A stretch of DNA of 64,000 nucleotides from Chondrosia reniformis. Lineage: Eukaryota; Porifera; Demospongiae; Chondrillida; Chondrillidae. Shown here one piece after another: positions 1 through 10,373 of this stretch (its first letter is position 1; every line of letters starts with the position of its first letter). Position numbers and translations under genes: made by a program. Location: the NCBI GenBank assembly GCA_947172415.1, contig OX359189.1, positions 5,036,501 through 5,100,500 on the forward strand, written 5' to 3'. The notes under the pieces were generated by a model, which saw only the letters and a program-made list of their open reading frames with translations, did no database searches and was not told the DNA's origin.

Positions 1-227
1 TACTGATGTTCAACAAGGCTTTATTCTTATCCATGTGTGTATGTTTTCCATGTGTACATACAGTAGAATCTCATAACGAAATTGCTCATAGCGAATGTCT
101 ATAAGTGTAGTAAAATACTTTGCTAGCTAATTACACTCAAGTACACTACACAGTGCAAGTTACTGGCAAATAAATAAAATATTAAAATTACAATCAAGTA
201 CTACACAGTACCAGTTACAAATTTAAA

Positions 228-402
228 GAGATCCAAATGACCCCTATTCAGTATTTTAAATTGTATGTATGGTTGCAGACTTTGAAATTCTCAACTACTG
301 CAAAGAGAAAAGTAGTTGATACAGATCATCCAATTGCAAGGTAGAACACATGGCCTACCAATTACCTTTTCACAGTTTGGTATAGACTGAAGATGATGCA
401 GG
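228..402 (+). repeat. Dispersed repeat, copy shared with 61975-62165
   Basis: About 170 bp, from agagatccaa through ttgatacagatcatccaatt to tatagactgaagatgatgca, is repeated with moderate divergence at 61975-62165 in the same orientation and at about 62345-62505 inverted. It directly precedes the Penelope-like endonuclease here, so it may be part of that element family. Confidence 0.6.
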
Positions 403-403
403 T

Positions 404-762
404 TTACCAGACCGAAGGATCCTGTACCCCAGGAGGCACGCAGTGGGATAATGTACAGAATCCCATGCAAGGACTGCAATAGCTCCTATGTTCGACAGTC
501 CAAGAGGTCCTTGGCCACACGACTGACGGAGTACCAGCGAGCAGTGTTCACAGGTACCTCAAACTTGTCAGCATTAGCCGAGCACACCATGAACACTGGT
601 CATGAGGTGGATTGGCCAAATGCCATTGTTTTGGACTCTTGTCAGGTTTTTTACCAAATATCGTACCTGGAGTCTTGGTACATCCACAAGGAGAGAGCCC
701 CCCTCAAAAGGGAACGTGGTCCACTTCCATCTGTGTACCTGGCCTTGCAACATAGCCAGTAA
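404..762 (+). pseudogene. Penelope-like retroelement GIY-YIG endonuclease fragment
   Basis: The reading frame opens upstream of the first ATG at 451: the codons from about 412 give RPKDPVPQEARSGIM, the linker typical of Penelope-like elements just before the endonuclease. Then come YRIPCKDC (a CxxC zinc ligand pair), SLATRLTEYQRAV, and AEHTMNTGHEVDW with the two histidines of the CCHH motif, followed by LESWYIHKE. In the family this domain nicks target DNA for integration. The VYIG part of GIY-YIG reads SYVRQ, so the active centre is altered, and no reverse transcriptase lies upstream. I read it as a dead 3' fragment, with high confidence for family and lower for exact ends. Confidence 0.7.
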
Positions 763-969
763 TTACTTATACTGCTTAGTATTTAACCACACACAGGTAA
801 TTGTTTTAATTGTTTTGATCCGGTTTGAACTGGTTAACGCTTAAATTTGCTAGCTAATATTGTCACAACATCACTGTTTTTTCATTCCCTGATGATGGTC
901 CCTCTGTAGGTTTCAAAACGATGGAATTTTTAATTTTTGATAAATTGTTCAGGCTAGAGACGAATGACT

Positions 970-1420
970 AGCTACACTATATACATATATACAGTGCAAG
1001 TTACAATACACTATATACAGTGCAAGTTAATATATATATATACTTGTACTGTATATATATTATGAATATCTGTGATTTTGAAACTTACAATGTATCAATA
1101 TACGAACAGAATATATTCCTAAATTTGGTGTTTATTTGTGTATACACATTTTGTGATAAACTTATTGTACACATGCATGGTAGTACAAATAAATTGCTAT
1201 TCTGCCAATATATATATATTTATTTAAGTTTTTATTTATTTATTTATATTAGATTACCTTAGTATATTGTAACTTGCACTGTATATATATAATTTGTAAC
1301 TTGCACTGTGTAGTACTTGATTGTAAGTAAACATGTATAAAACATAAGCAGCATCATTATATACAGTGGAAGTTACAATATACCATATACAGTGCAAGTT
1401 ACAATATAGATGTTAACAGA
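970..1420. repeat. AT microsatellites and cagtgcaagttac motif cluster
   Basis: TA-rich simple repeats (about 1028-1060, 1200-1250, 1280-1290) alternate with copies of a 13-bp motif cagtgcaagttac in both orientations. No coding frame is supported. Confidence 0.6.
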
Positions 1421-2731
1421 AAACATAAGAAGAGAAGACGGAGCTTAAAGTACCAAAGTTTTACTACAGCCGTCTAAACAAATTTCTTTTACATCAATAT
1501 AGCAACAATTCTGGCTCAAACTGAACGTGAACGTATAGAAATACGCTTTATCTAACCTTTACTAAAACTCACTTATTTGGTAGCTTCTTCTCATATTCTC
1601 ATAGCAGAACGTCGACTTGTCATAGCCGTTCACGAAAGGATGATCTTCGTTTGCAATGAGGCGGTGACATTTTTGCAATGTCAAACAATTCCTAAAATGT
1701 GTATGCAGCGACATACGAGTGTTAGTGACGCAACAGAAAATATCACTATACATCACCAGATTGCACAATCATAACCTTGAATTCTTCCTTATATCTTGAT
1801 TATTTTGCTCATTTAATTAAGCAAAACTTCGCCAGACGTTTGTAAAACACATGTACCATGATATATGTGGGTTTCAGTTATCTGACAAATTGAATTTTTT
1901 ATCAATATTACACATTGTTGTAATATAAATTTCCCATAGGTTTTCTATGCAGACTTCGTCCTCTGTTTTCTAACAGACGGAGGCCAAAGTAAAAATCCCT
2001 GAATATAAAATGAGTTTTATACCCTGAACTTTATGATGATAGGCCCATGTTTTTTCTAGGTCCTTTCACTGAGCATAAGATCCAAATGTGACTCTTTTTA
2101 CCATAATAGCAATTGGTACAATAAATAAATATATTTATAGGACTCTAAGGATATATATAGTTGGTTACATGAATAATGTGACATTAGGAGGGAAAGTGTC
2201 TATATTAGAAGGTAGTCATATATTGCTGATTTAAAGTTTATCTATTTCAGAAAGTGATTGTGACTTAATATAATCAAATGTGTATATAAATAATCAACAT
2301 GTGCATGATACAAATGTTTGACAGAAATAAAATAGACAAAAATGAAGTGGGTCAGAAAATATCCAGAACACTAAAAATCAAAGACGAAAGAAGCACTTGC
2401 AGACTAAGACAGCACTAAAACTGAAGGAGTTCACTTTAAAATGAAGCAAGCTACTACACAACTTGCAGCCTTAATGAACATGTGTGGAAGGAACTGTTAC
2501 AGAATCACTCCCAGTAAGCTCCTCCAAACATCACATCACTAAACTGAAGCAATTAGGAGATGTCAAAGATCAGCAAGACTGCATCCAGCCTAAATTAGTT
2601 TTAGACGATGTAGCACTTTGCGGAAACTGGTATGAAAGAGGTATATTATACATAAATATCAATACACACATTTTAAATGAAGATACATGCAGGCAATTAG
2701 TTCTACACAGGCTGGATATAACATCAGTTAG

Positions 2732-2735
<4 letters not shown>
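1421..2735. other. No gene recognised
   Basis: AT-rich sequence. Short open frames exist at 1562-1774 on both strands but show no recognisable motif, codon pattern or splice context. A 110-codon frame at 2484-2816 runs into the CA microsatellite and is judged accidental. Confidence 0.5.

Positions 2736-2774
<39 letters not shown>
2736..2774 (+). repeat. (CA)n microsatellite
   Basis: A run of CA dinucleotides with one interrupting CATA at the left, seen directly. Confidence 0.95.
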
Positions 2775-2829
2775 CTTTTACACTATTTAAGACTGGGTAT
2801 ATGTAGGAATATGTAGATATGTACGTATA

Positions 2830-3270
2830 TAGAAAAGGAAATACAAGGCAACATGTACGAGATTCACTTTTTAAACTCGAACATAAAACCTAAAATTAAC
2901 TCAGGCTGCATGTAGTTAACACCATTAGTCCTGTATCCGGGACTTCCAAATGGATTTTTGGGAAATTGCACCTGGTACCCTAGTATAACTACTGGAAGTG
3001 GCTAATGACAATTATGCATGTACTGCTTGGCAACTACCTGGCTTATAATATTATGTTAACTGCATGACATTGAACCACACAGTTGCCTTGTAAATCCCAA
3101 TATAAATGTCAGTTGAATATATACTTGCTATAGGTTATGATTTCACACAAATGTACACACACATCTTAGAAGGTCCAATTAATATTAGAGTGGATAAGTA
3201 CATCAGCTTAGAAAAGGATATGTAAGGCAACATGTGCAAGATTGACTTTTTGAAAATGTAAGTTAACAGC
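2830..3270 (+). repeat. Diverged tandem duplication
   Basis: The stretch at 2830-2875 (agaaaaggaaatacaaggca, then acatgtacgagattcacttt) is repeated at about 3211-3256 with a few substitutions. Both copies sit in otherwise featureless DNA, so this looks like an old local duplication about 380 bp apart. Confidence 0.5.
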
Positions 3271-3439
3271 CATATGCTTGAGTTGTATTTGCTAGCTGCA
3301 TTGGCTTAAAAATATCTTAATACCAACCAAGTTAAGAATGTCACCTTAAGTGTATATTCTTTATATACAGGCTGTTCTTGATGACTGAGTATATGGGGGG
3401 AGATTTATACATATATTTTTACAATCTTCTAATGACATA

Positions 3440-5300
3440 TATTAGCAAATATTGTGTATTGCTCAATCATTAGGGAGTGGAAAATTTGGCACATGCTACA
3501 AAGTTGTTGTGAACTCTACACAATGTGCTGTGAAAGTTTTCAGGAGTGGTATCAACACTGGTACCTTAAGGCTGTTCCTTAGGGATAGGCTGCCTTATAG
3601 TGATCATCATGTAAATAGTGCTAATTAATAAAGAATTTTCGTATGTAATCGTTAGAGTGAATGTGTTATTTAGCGTTAGCGGTTACACACTGGAAGAAAT
3701 CAATATCGTAACCAAGTGTTACAAGGTATTCAATCTCAAACACGCTACGTGTATCTGTTGTTATCTGTCGTTATAGCGAGTGAGCGTCTTTTTTTAATTT
3801 GTTTCGTCAAGTGAAGACGACATTGTTCGTTTGGTAACTACTATTTAAGTTATTCCGCTATTCCGTATTCCGCGTTTTAAAGACTCCCTAGTAAGACCCA
3901 ATTCACCCAATTATTCGAAACACTTACCTTTTGTTGGTGAATAAATTATAAGCAGGAATGCGAGCAAATCCACAACTGAAGGTCAAACTAATTGGGTGTG
4001 CAACTTCCACAAATTGCTTTGGCCTTTCTTGGCATTCCTTTGTACGATTCTAGGCGTTTTTCACTTGAGAAATAAAGTAATACTTTAGCCAAAGCTGTAA
4101 ACACACAAGTCCAGCCAATGATCGCCGATTAGGTGTGTACAATCTGACTATTGCACTTCTAAAAGTACCGTTAACTGTATTTGCGTTAGATGAAACACGA
4201 TAGGTGTTAAATGACGATGAATTTATTTAACTGTATTTATGAATATCATTACAACTGCTTAAAATGTCGGCAAAGTGTAGTTATGAAGAAAATCATTCTG
4301 TGCTTAGTCTAGAAGAATAGTTGGACAATGCCGATGGTTTCATGGTGATCACTAAGTGTTGCTATACAAAACTGTCGGCCTCAGTATCGATTCCTTCTTC
4401 ATTAGTCAAGTTATGGTCGAATTTGTTCTTGTTAATTACACTTAATGGTGACATTTTCTTTATTATCTCAAGAAAGGAAAGCTGTATTAATACTGAGGCC
4501 AACAAATTTTTAGTTTAACCTATAAGGATTCCAATAATGTACAGAAATTGGCTGTAGCTTTTCCAAGAACTAAGCACAAACCTTATGAGTGTTGTAAACA
4601 GGTGCTAATTTGGCGGAGAATTTTGAAAAAGGTTATTCGATGCCCTTCAAAATTTATAACCATAAAAACTTTAAATATAAATTTTGAAAGGCATTAGTTA
4701 TTCCTATGCTGAGAAATTAACTTGTAAAAGCGTTAACGGTTTAACACAATTTAACGCGGAACAGCCATCCGGCGCTGTGAACACAACCAGAAGTATTCTG
4801 AAGGAGGCAATGATAGCTGAGAAGCTCTGTATGGGGCATCCACATTTGCTACTCTTTCTTGGCATTTGTTACAAGAACAAAACATTATATGCGAATACTA
4901 TGACGTTGATGGCAATGTACTCACATTACGTAGTCTACTACAGATTTAAGAAAAGGAGCACACCTTCGAAAATAGGCAATGGCTATTTGTAATTCAAGGA
5001 ATTGCCTCAGCTCTACACCACATCCATAGCCATAATTAACTACATAATAACATAAAAGGGGACAATATAATACTATCAGATATCAGCATTAATAGCCATA
5101 AATTAACTCCTATAATAATGGTTTTGGAAAGGCTTGCACTACAATTAAAGTACTATAGCGAAAAGAGAATATGAATTAAAGCATTCCTGCTTGGCACCAG
5201 AGCTAGTAGAGGGAAGCACTTATCAGAATGTTAAATCTGACATTTATTCCTTTGGAAAGGTCCTTAAAGCAATTATGGCTATATGCTAGCTACCTATTCT
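3440..5300 (+). pseudogene. Protein kinase domain pseudogene, split by insertions
   Basis: Three pieces of one kinase domain lie in order. Near 3470-3560 is the glycine loop LGSGKFGTCYK, then CAVKVF with the ATP-binding Lys. At 4790-4890 are the alpha-C helix and beta-4 (ILKEAMIAEKL, HPHLLLFLGICY). At about 5000-5290 come an IASALHHIHS helix, the catalytic loop LHNNIKGDNIIL, and LAPELVEGS with SDIYSFGKVL. The catalytic Asp of HRD/HND is Asn here and a stop codon precedes the loop. The 1.1 kb between pieces one and two (about 3575-4680) has no kinase sequence and may be an insertion or a decayed intron. It looks like a dead copy of a sponge-type tyrosine-kinase-like gene, and the exact subfamily cannot be told. 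Confidence 0.65.
4640..4693. repeat. Short inverted repeat (hairpin)
   Basis: Arms at 4640-4658 (atgcccttcaaaatttata) and 4676-4693 (tataaattttgaaaggcat) pair with one bulged base around a 17-nt spacer. It lies immediately upstream of the second kinase piece and may mark the edge of the inserted segment. Confidence 0.55.
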
Positions 5301-5316
5301 CAGCAGTGTTATGCAC

Positions 5317-5501
5317 CTATCAATGGCTATACCCACCCCCCCAGGCCAGGCATATGTGGGGGAGGGGTGGGTATTTCATACATCTCATTTTCAATGGCCC
5401 CATACCAGGGGTTTCCTCAGGAATCAATCCCCTAGCCTGTATAATCCCCTTGTTTGCCTTACCATATGCCCGGCCTGGGGGGTGGGGATAGCAATTGATA
5501 G
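5317..5501. mobile_element. Small MITE-like element inside the kinase pseudogene
   Basis: Terminal inverted repeats of about 39 bp: left ctatcaatggctatacccac plus a C-rich run and aggccaggcatatg, right catatgcccggcctgggggg through ttgatag. The 185-bp element interrupts the kinase frame soon after the SDIYSFG motif. No clear target-site duplication was found. The open frames over it are by-products of the palindrome. Confidence 0.7.
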
Positions 5502-5612
5502 TGGTTTCTAAATCCTTTTTGTTCGTATTATTTTCGAAGCTAAGGAAGGGAAGCTAGTGTTAAGTTGAAAACGAGAGCCAGCTGAACGTCCACCATTTTG
5601 GTGACATATATA

Positions 5613-6077
5613 CAGTGGGCCCTGGTTTAACCGTCACTGTTTGTTTCAACCAAAAATGTTGGATATATCAGGTGTCAGAAAAAAAGGGTTGCGAAATAAT
5701 GAATAAGATAGAACAACCTTAAGCATGAATTGTCAAAAACGCTTATTTCATCTTCCTGTGGCGTGGTAGTCTCCTCTTTGTGCTGTTGGAATTCTCTTCA
5801 GGGATGATTCTTTAAGGATATCGCTGACGGTCGATCGTTTTTCTGCCATTCTCAGAAACTTTCATAATCTACTCCACAACTGTCGGATAATAAATGTTAA
5901 AAAACATACACAAACCTTAATCTGTATCGGAAAATAGTGTCGGATACGGAAAACCCGAGGTAGGATATACGAGGACCTAGAGTATTACGGGGATACGATT
6001 TAGATCGCTTTCAGTTGATTCGTTCGGTTAAATAAGGATGTCGGTTAACTCAGAGTCGGTTAAACCAGGGCCCACTG
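5613..6077. mobile_element. pogo-type MITE with TA target sites
   Basis: A 465-bp element begins CAGTGGGCCCTGGTTTAACCG and ends with its exact inverse complement, with TA on both sides (5611-5612 and 6078-6079). This is the architecture of nonautonomous Tc1/mariner-pogo elements. On the minus strand at about 5777-5850 it still encodes MAEKRSTVSDILKESS, matching the helix-turn-helix of pogo/Tigger transposases, so it is an internal deletion of an autonomous element. Confidence 0.8.
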
Positions 6078-6079
6078 TA

Positions 6080-6762
6080 TATCTATATAAAGTTACGAAC
6101 AGGAAGCAATACGTTAACATAACTTCTGAGAACAACATAGGTGAGCCATAGGCGCCCCAAAAAGTGTACATAAAATTTCTATATTGTTCATGTTATTGTT
6201 TTCATACTTGAGTTGAAGGGCCACCATGTGGGCTTCCTTCCATGTCAGAAATGATGACTGTCTCCACATTCTAAAGCAATAGTATATATTAGAGTTAGTC
6301 GTATTATAGTCTCTTCACAAGGAGAGCATTGCACAAATATACAAAATGAAAGTTCACATAAGCTGTATGATATTGAAATTAGCCTACTTCAAGGCTGGTG
6401 AGAGGTGTCAAATCAACCACTGATAAATCACTTAAGTCGCGAACTTTGGACAGGTTATCATGATCAGCCTCACCATATTATTCATATGTATTTTATTTTT
6501 AAATCATTGATTGTGTTTATATTTAATCTCTATAGATACAGCTGACCTAATACAATATAACTTTCCTAGTGAGTACTGAGCTGAGGTTCATATGACTACC
6601 AAGTGTAGAAAGGACCCAGGTGCCAGGCAAAGACTAAGAATGTGGAGTCGTGGTTCATTTCTTCATTGTAAGATGCTGTGGGCACATTGAAACATGACCA
6701 TCACTGTATAAAGAAGTTACTAAAATGTTTATAATATAATATAGCACTTTTTACTTTATGTA
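6080..6762. other. No gene recognised
   Basis: AT-rich DNA without an open frame above about 60 codons or recognisable repeat. Confidence 0.5.
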
Positions 6763-7007
6763 AGAGAACAATAAAAATTTTCTTCAAAAATAGTGAAGAT
6801 GTAGGGATGGCACAAAAAGCAGAGAAACAAGAAAGGGATGTTACACAGTGAAGCATTAGCTATATATGCATGAATCATACAACACCCTTGCTTGTAGGAT
6901 TCATGCATAGCTAATGCTTCACTGTGTAACATCCCTTTCTTGTTTCTCTGCTTTTTGTGCCATCTCTACATCTTCACTATTTTTGAAGAAAATTTTTATT
7001 GTTCTCT
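6763..7007. repeat. Long near-perfect palindrome
   Basis: Arms 6763-6876 and 6898-7007 (about 110 bp) are inverse complements except for a 4-nt ATAT insertion and a single difference, around a 21-nt loop. The right arm is the 5' part of repeat family R1, so the left arm is an inverted duplication of the end of this copy. Confidence 0.9.
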
Positions 7008-7534
7008 AGTTTCTGTACTTTTTATGGAGCATAAGCTAGGAATTCGTTGTATTTTAAACCACTTTGGTTTTGCAATGTTCGACTGAATATGACGTCATTA
7101 AAATGGCGAATTTATTGAGGTCTTGACTCTGGGGCCATGAAAACTGTCATACTCAATAATAGCGTTATCGCTCTCGCTTCTACAAAAGAATACAGCTCGG
7201 AAAATTTAGAGTATTTTCGCTTAAGAAGTAGTCCGAAGGCTTATTGCGTTTTTTAGTTACAGCGGGCGAAGAAGATGAAGAAGATGAAGAAGAAGAAGAT
7301 GAAGAAGAAGAAAACGAAAATGGGAGATTTCAAAGTTCGTTCATTTGCCAACGATACACGGTCGCTTGCCTTCAAGGCCAATTTATAGCATGGCTGTTCT
7401 ATATTTAACTCTACATAGTCTCGTTTCGGCGATTTTCAGCCTAATTCGGAATTTCGCTCCTATACCAATGTATGGGGAAAACGAAACAACCAGTACCATC
7501 CCTACATAGAGAGTACTACCGTACTCTCTGATAG
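6881..7534 (+). repeat. Repeat family R1, copy 1
   Basis: A 650-bp noncoding repeat found again at 28668-29290, 62748-63195 (5' truncated) and 41951-42121 (minus, 5' part only). Common landmarks are ttctctagtttctgtacttt, tatgacgtcattaaaatggc, a GAAGAAGATGAAGAAG-rich tract and the end accatccctacatagagag, then taccgtactctctgatag. It has no coding capacity and no obvious terminal inverted repeat, so class is unknown. Confidence 0.85.
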
Positions 7535-7613
7535 GTCTGAGACGTAAGCAGGTATATCTAGTGAAGCCCAATCAGTGCAATAAGGTAGGTAGAAAATCAA
7601 CAAAACAATCTCC

Positions 7614-8128
7614 ATGGAAAACATTGAAAGACTAGTTTCAAATGTTTACTATGCCTTCTCTTGTATACTTTTTCCTCAGAAGACAAAGTCTCACATACCA
7701 TCAGACAGTAGCTTCACTTGGAATGTTCCTTCAGCCATGCAAATCCTAAGGTCTTGGCCAACAGATTCTATAATTAACTGGTCTGCAGAAGCAAAAAAAC
7801 TTGGTATGCCATTAAATTTGACACCTCATGTCATAAAAACACAAACATTACACTGATTGTTATAAACAGGTATCCAAGGTGACAACAGACGTCAAATTTT
7901 GAAGGAAACAACCAGAAAACATGGAATAGATACTGTGACATTAGACACAAGAATAGGTGGGTTTCTGGATCATCAATATCATGAAGTGCATTGATCAAAC
8001 ATTATTTTCAAATCATTCATACAATTAGGACTGAAAATTCGATCACTAAAAAGAAGATTTCCAGGTAGTGATATTAGCGTCGGTTGTGGACCAAGTATTT
8101 TGAAAGCAATTATGCCCTTGATTGTGTA
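7614..8128 (+). pseudogene. Unrecognised multi-exon coding fragment, transposon-associated type
   Basis: Three coding-like pieces follow each other. The first (7614-7829) contains AMQILRSWPTDSIINWSAEA and KKLGMPLNLTPH. The second (about 7870-7958) reads GDNRRQILKETTRKHGID and LDTRIGG. The third (about 8029-8128) reads KIRSLKRRFPGSDISVGCGP and ends in TAG. Intron-like AG acceptors lie before pieces two and three, but the first donor does not keep the frame, so the copy is probably broken. The pattern resembles N-terminal regions of sponge and coral transposon proteins. I cannot name the family. Confidence 0.4.
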
Positions 8129-8129
8129 G

Positions 8130-8997
8130 GTGGCCATCAGCCAAATACTACACTTAGGGGTAGGCACATTGTTATCCAAGGTGGATATAAAGGATGCGTT
8201 TCGCATTGTACCTGTGTACCCTGAGGACTGGCAGCTCCTTGGGTTGTACTTGAAAGGCGCGTACTACGTAGACACAACACTGCTATTCGGGCTGAGGTCT
8301 GCCCCAAAGATCTTCACCGCATTGGCCGATGTGGCACAATGGCTTATCTGTCAGCGTGGGGTGCTACATTGCCTGCACTACCCTCTTCTTGGAGCCCCCA
8401 GGCTCTAATGCAAAGGCGCTGAAGGCGGCAACGGCAGCTTTGTCAGAATTAGGGATTCCACTGGCTCCAGAAAAGGTGGAAGCGTCTAGCACTAAGCTGA
8501 CATTCCTGGGGATTGAGCTGGATACTGCCAGGATGACAGTGCACTTAGCAGCGGAGAAGCTGCATCAAATGCATGTTCTTCTGGCCACCTGGCAAGACTG
8601 GAAAGCATGTATGCAGAGGTAATTATTATCCCTCCTCGGTGTTTTCAGCATGTAGCAGCAATTGTCAGATCTGGCAGGGCCTTCATCCGTCGCATAATTG
8701 AGCTATCCAAAGTGGTAAAAGAACCACACCACTTCATTCGCCTTAATAGGGAATTCCGCTCGGACCTTGTATGGTGGCAGACGTTCCTACCAAGGTGGAA
8801 TGGCACAAGTTTCCTTCAGCCAGCTTACACAGCCTCCCCAGACATAGTCATCTATTCTGATGCATCTGGGTCCTGGGGATATGACGCATGGAATCAAAAT
8901 TCTGGACAATTGCTACAAGGCTACTGGCTTCAGAGCTGGAAATACAGTCTATCACTGCCAAGGAGCTCCTACCTATAGTATTAGCAGCAGCTGGTTA
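8130..8997 (+). pseudogene. DIRS-type retrotransposon reverse transcriptase/RNase H relic
   Basis: The first frame has LLSKVDIKDAFRIVPVYPED, then LFGLRSAPKIFTALAD: the A motif (KVDIKDAF) and palm of a DIRS/Ngaro reverse transcriptase. The next frame has LAPEKVEASSTKLTFLGIEL, and the third has AIVRSGRAFIRRIIELSK, LNREFRSDLVWWQTFLPRWN and the RNase H start IYSDASGSWGYD. The last piece, ITAKELLPIVLAAA, is again shifted. There are thus at least three frameshifts (near 8385, 8630 and 8945). The YxDD catalytic box is replaced by CLHY at about 8370, so no polymerase activity is possible. Upstream gag and downstream tyrosine recombinase were not found. Confidence 0.8.
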
Positions 8998-9260
8998 GGG
9001 CCAAGACTGGTGCAGGAAATCCATAAGGTTCAGGTGTGACGTCTAAAGTGTAAGTGTCTTGGGTGGAGAAACCCCATGGGCCATAACAGCTCCCTTATAT
9101 GTTAGGTATAATACAGAGTCTGTTATGTTTTGCCACCCAAGCCAATTAATTATGGTCAGATGGGTATACAGTGTACAGCATATAGAAGAAAGCGGGTAAC
9201 CTGGTAACCTTGATCATAGGGGCAACTCTTGATTCTAGATTGGGTGATTTAAGGTATACG

Positions 9261-9749
9261 GTATGTACAAAAAAGGTTTACATCGAACTTCCATCGACTT
9301 AGAAAATTCTACGCATTTAATACCATCAAACTACGACTAAACTACAAACATCTCACCATAAAATGTCAAAGATTATTCGAGTGAGTTACGGACGAATTAC
9401 GATCGAAATTCGCTCTCAATTTGCATTGGGCTTTGAAATTATTAACATTTCTTGAAGTGGTAATAATTTCAAAGCCAAATACTCGAGTATTAATAGTATT
9501 TGTTAATCGTCAGCAATCAGTTGTTTGGGGTGTTGATTTTTATTTAACACCTTGTGAACGTGTGTAAATTGTCAGCGTTTAATTTCGATGCCATTTCGTG
9601 TGTAATTTGATCGAAGTACTATCGAAATTGCGTAGAAGTTCGCTCCCTTCATCATGCCATTTAGCGTGAACTTGGTGTGAAAATCGCTCCCAATTTGATC
9701 GAAGTACGAGCACATTTCGCACGCAATATAAACCTTTTTTTGTACGTAC
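9261..9749. mobile_element. MITE with gtacaaaaaaggttta termini
   Basis: Terminal repeats of about 23 bp: left gtatgtacaaaaaaggttta, right its inverse with two differences, ending tttgtacgtac. Inside is a perfect 16-bp hairpin (9429-9444 and 9461-9476, arms ggctttgaaattatta). The sequence is unusually rich in tcgatcgaa-like motifs. No coding potential. A clear target-site duplication is not visible. Confidence 0.65.
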
Positions 9750-9839
9750 TATATATATATGGACAAAGACAATTGTGTTAAGTAAATATATACGTATATG
9801 GCTAAAAATGGCCACCTGTGAGATTTACCCACAGGTGTT

Positions 9840-10270
9840 GTACCTTCCCTATGGAAATCAGTTTGGATCAAGCCCCTCCACAAGGGTTATAGCTGAAGTA
9901 TTATTTCTAACTACAGGCCCCTCTCTCTTCTACCAGCCTGTAGGAAAAAGCTGTCCAGATACAACTTTCATCCCATCTTGACTCCAGGTATGTTCTCTAT
10001 CCTCTTCAATCTGGATTCAGACCAAGACACTCAACTACCTCTGGTCTCTTACATGCTACAGACCTATGGCATTCTGCACTTAACCAAGGTATGTTTGTGG
10101 GAATTCTATTTCTAGACATTTCCAAGGCATTTGACTGTGTTAATCATGATGTTTACTATGTAAACTGAAGAATATTGGTGTAAATGACCATTCTTGTAAA
10201 TGCTTCCACTTTTATCTTATGGGTAGACAACAATCCACCATCATTACTGAACCCACTATACACTTGGAAA
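9840..10270 (+). pseudogene. Non-LTR retrotransposon (LINE) reverse transcriptase scrap
   Basis: Across shifting frames the strand reads SRYVLYPLQSGFRPRHST, then ATDLWHSALNQGMFVGILFL, DISKAFDCVNHDV and MGRQQSTIITEPT. FLDISKAFDCVNHD is the catalytic A motif of CR1/L2/Jockey-like reverse transcriptases. The YxDD box and everything after about 10270 are missing. A degenerate 5' piece (TGPSLFYQPVGKSC) precedes it. It is a fragment only. Confidence 0.7.
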
Positions 10271-10373
10271 TTATACATATATGGTGAAATGCACTGTAAG
10301 TGCATAGTGACAATAATTAATAAGTCCTATTGAGCATGATCAGTAACCTGTGTACCAGGAGCCTAGGCATGGG

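Larger units (their letters stand above)
122..1325. repeat. Penelope-like element remnant with inverted flanks
   Basis: The stretch around 191-222 (acaatcaagtactacacagt followed by a gttacaaatt-like end) recurs inverted at about 1288-1322, and the motif cagtgcaagttac recurs in both orientations near 144, 1000, 1018, 1280, 1303, 1375 and 1395. These flanks enclose the endonuclease fragment at 404-762. Penelope-like elements carry repeated pseudo-LTR ends in direct or inverted order, so I infer that this is what is left of one insertion. Exact borders and target-site duplication are not visible. Confidence 0.4.

Noticed and set aside
61-110. MITE end (acagtagaatctcataacga)
   Set aside because: Looks like a pogo-type tip but no partner end was found in the window.
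5228-5511. Two overlapping 66-87 codon frames
   Set aside because: They lie over the kinase relic and the MITE palindrome; the kinase motifs are in a different frame.
7383-7571. 62-codon antisense frame
   Set aside because: Lies in repeat R1 and is not open in the other R1 copies.
9579-9815. 78-codon antisense frame
   Set aside because: Falls in the MITE and its AT flank; no motif.
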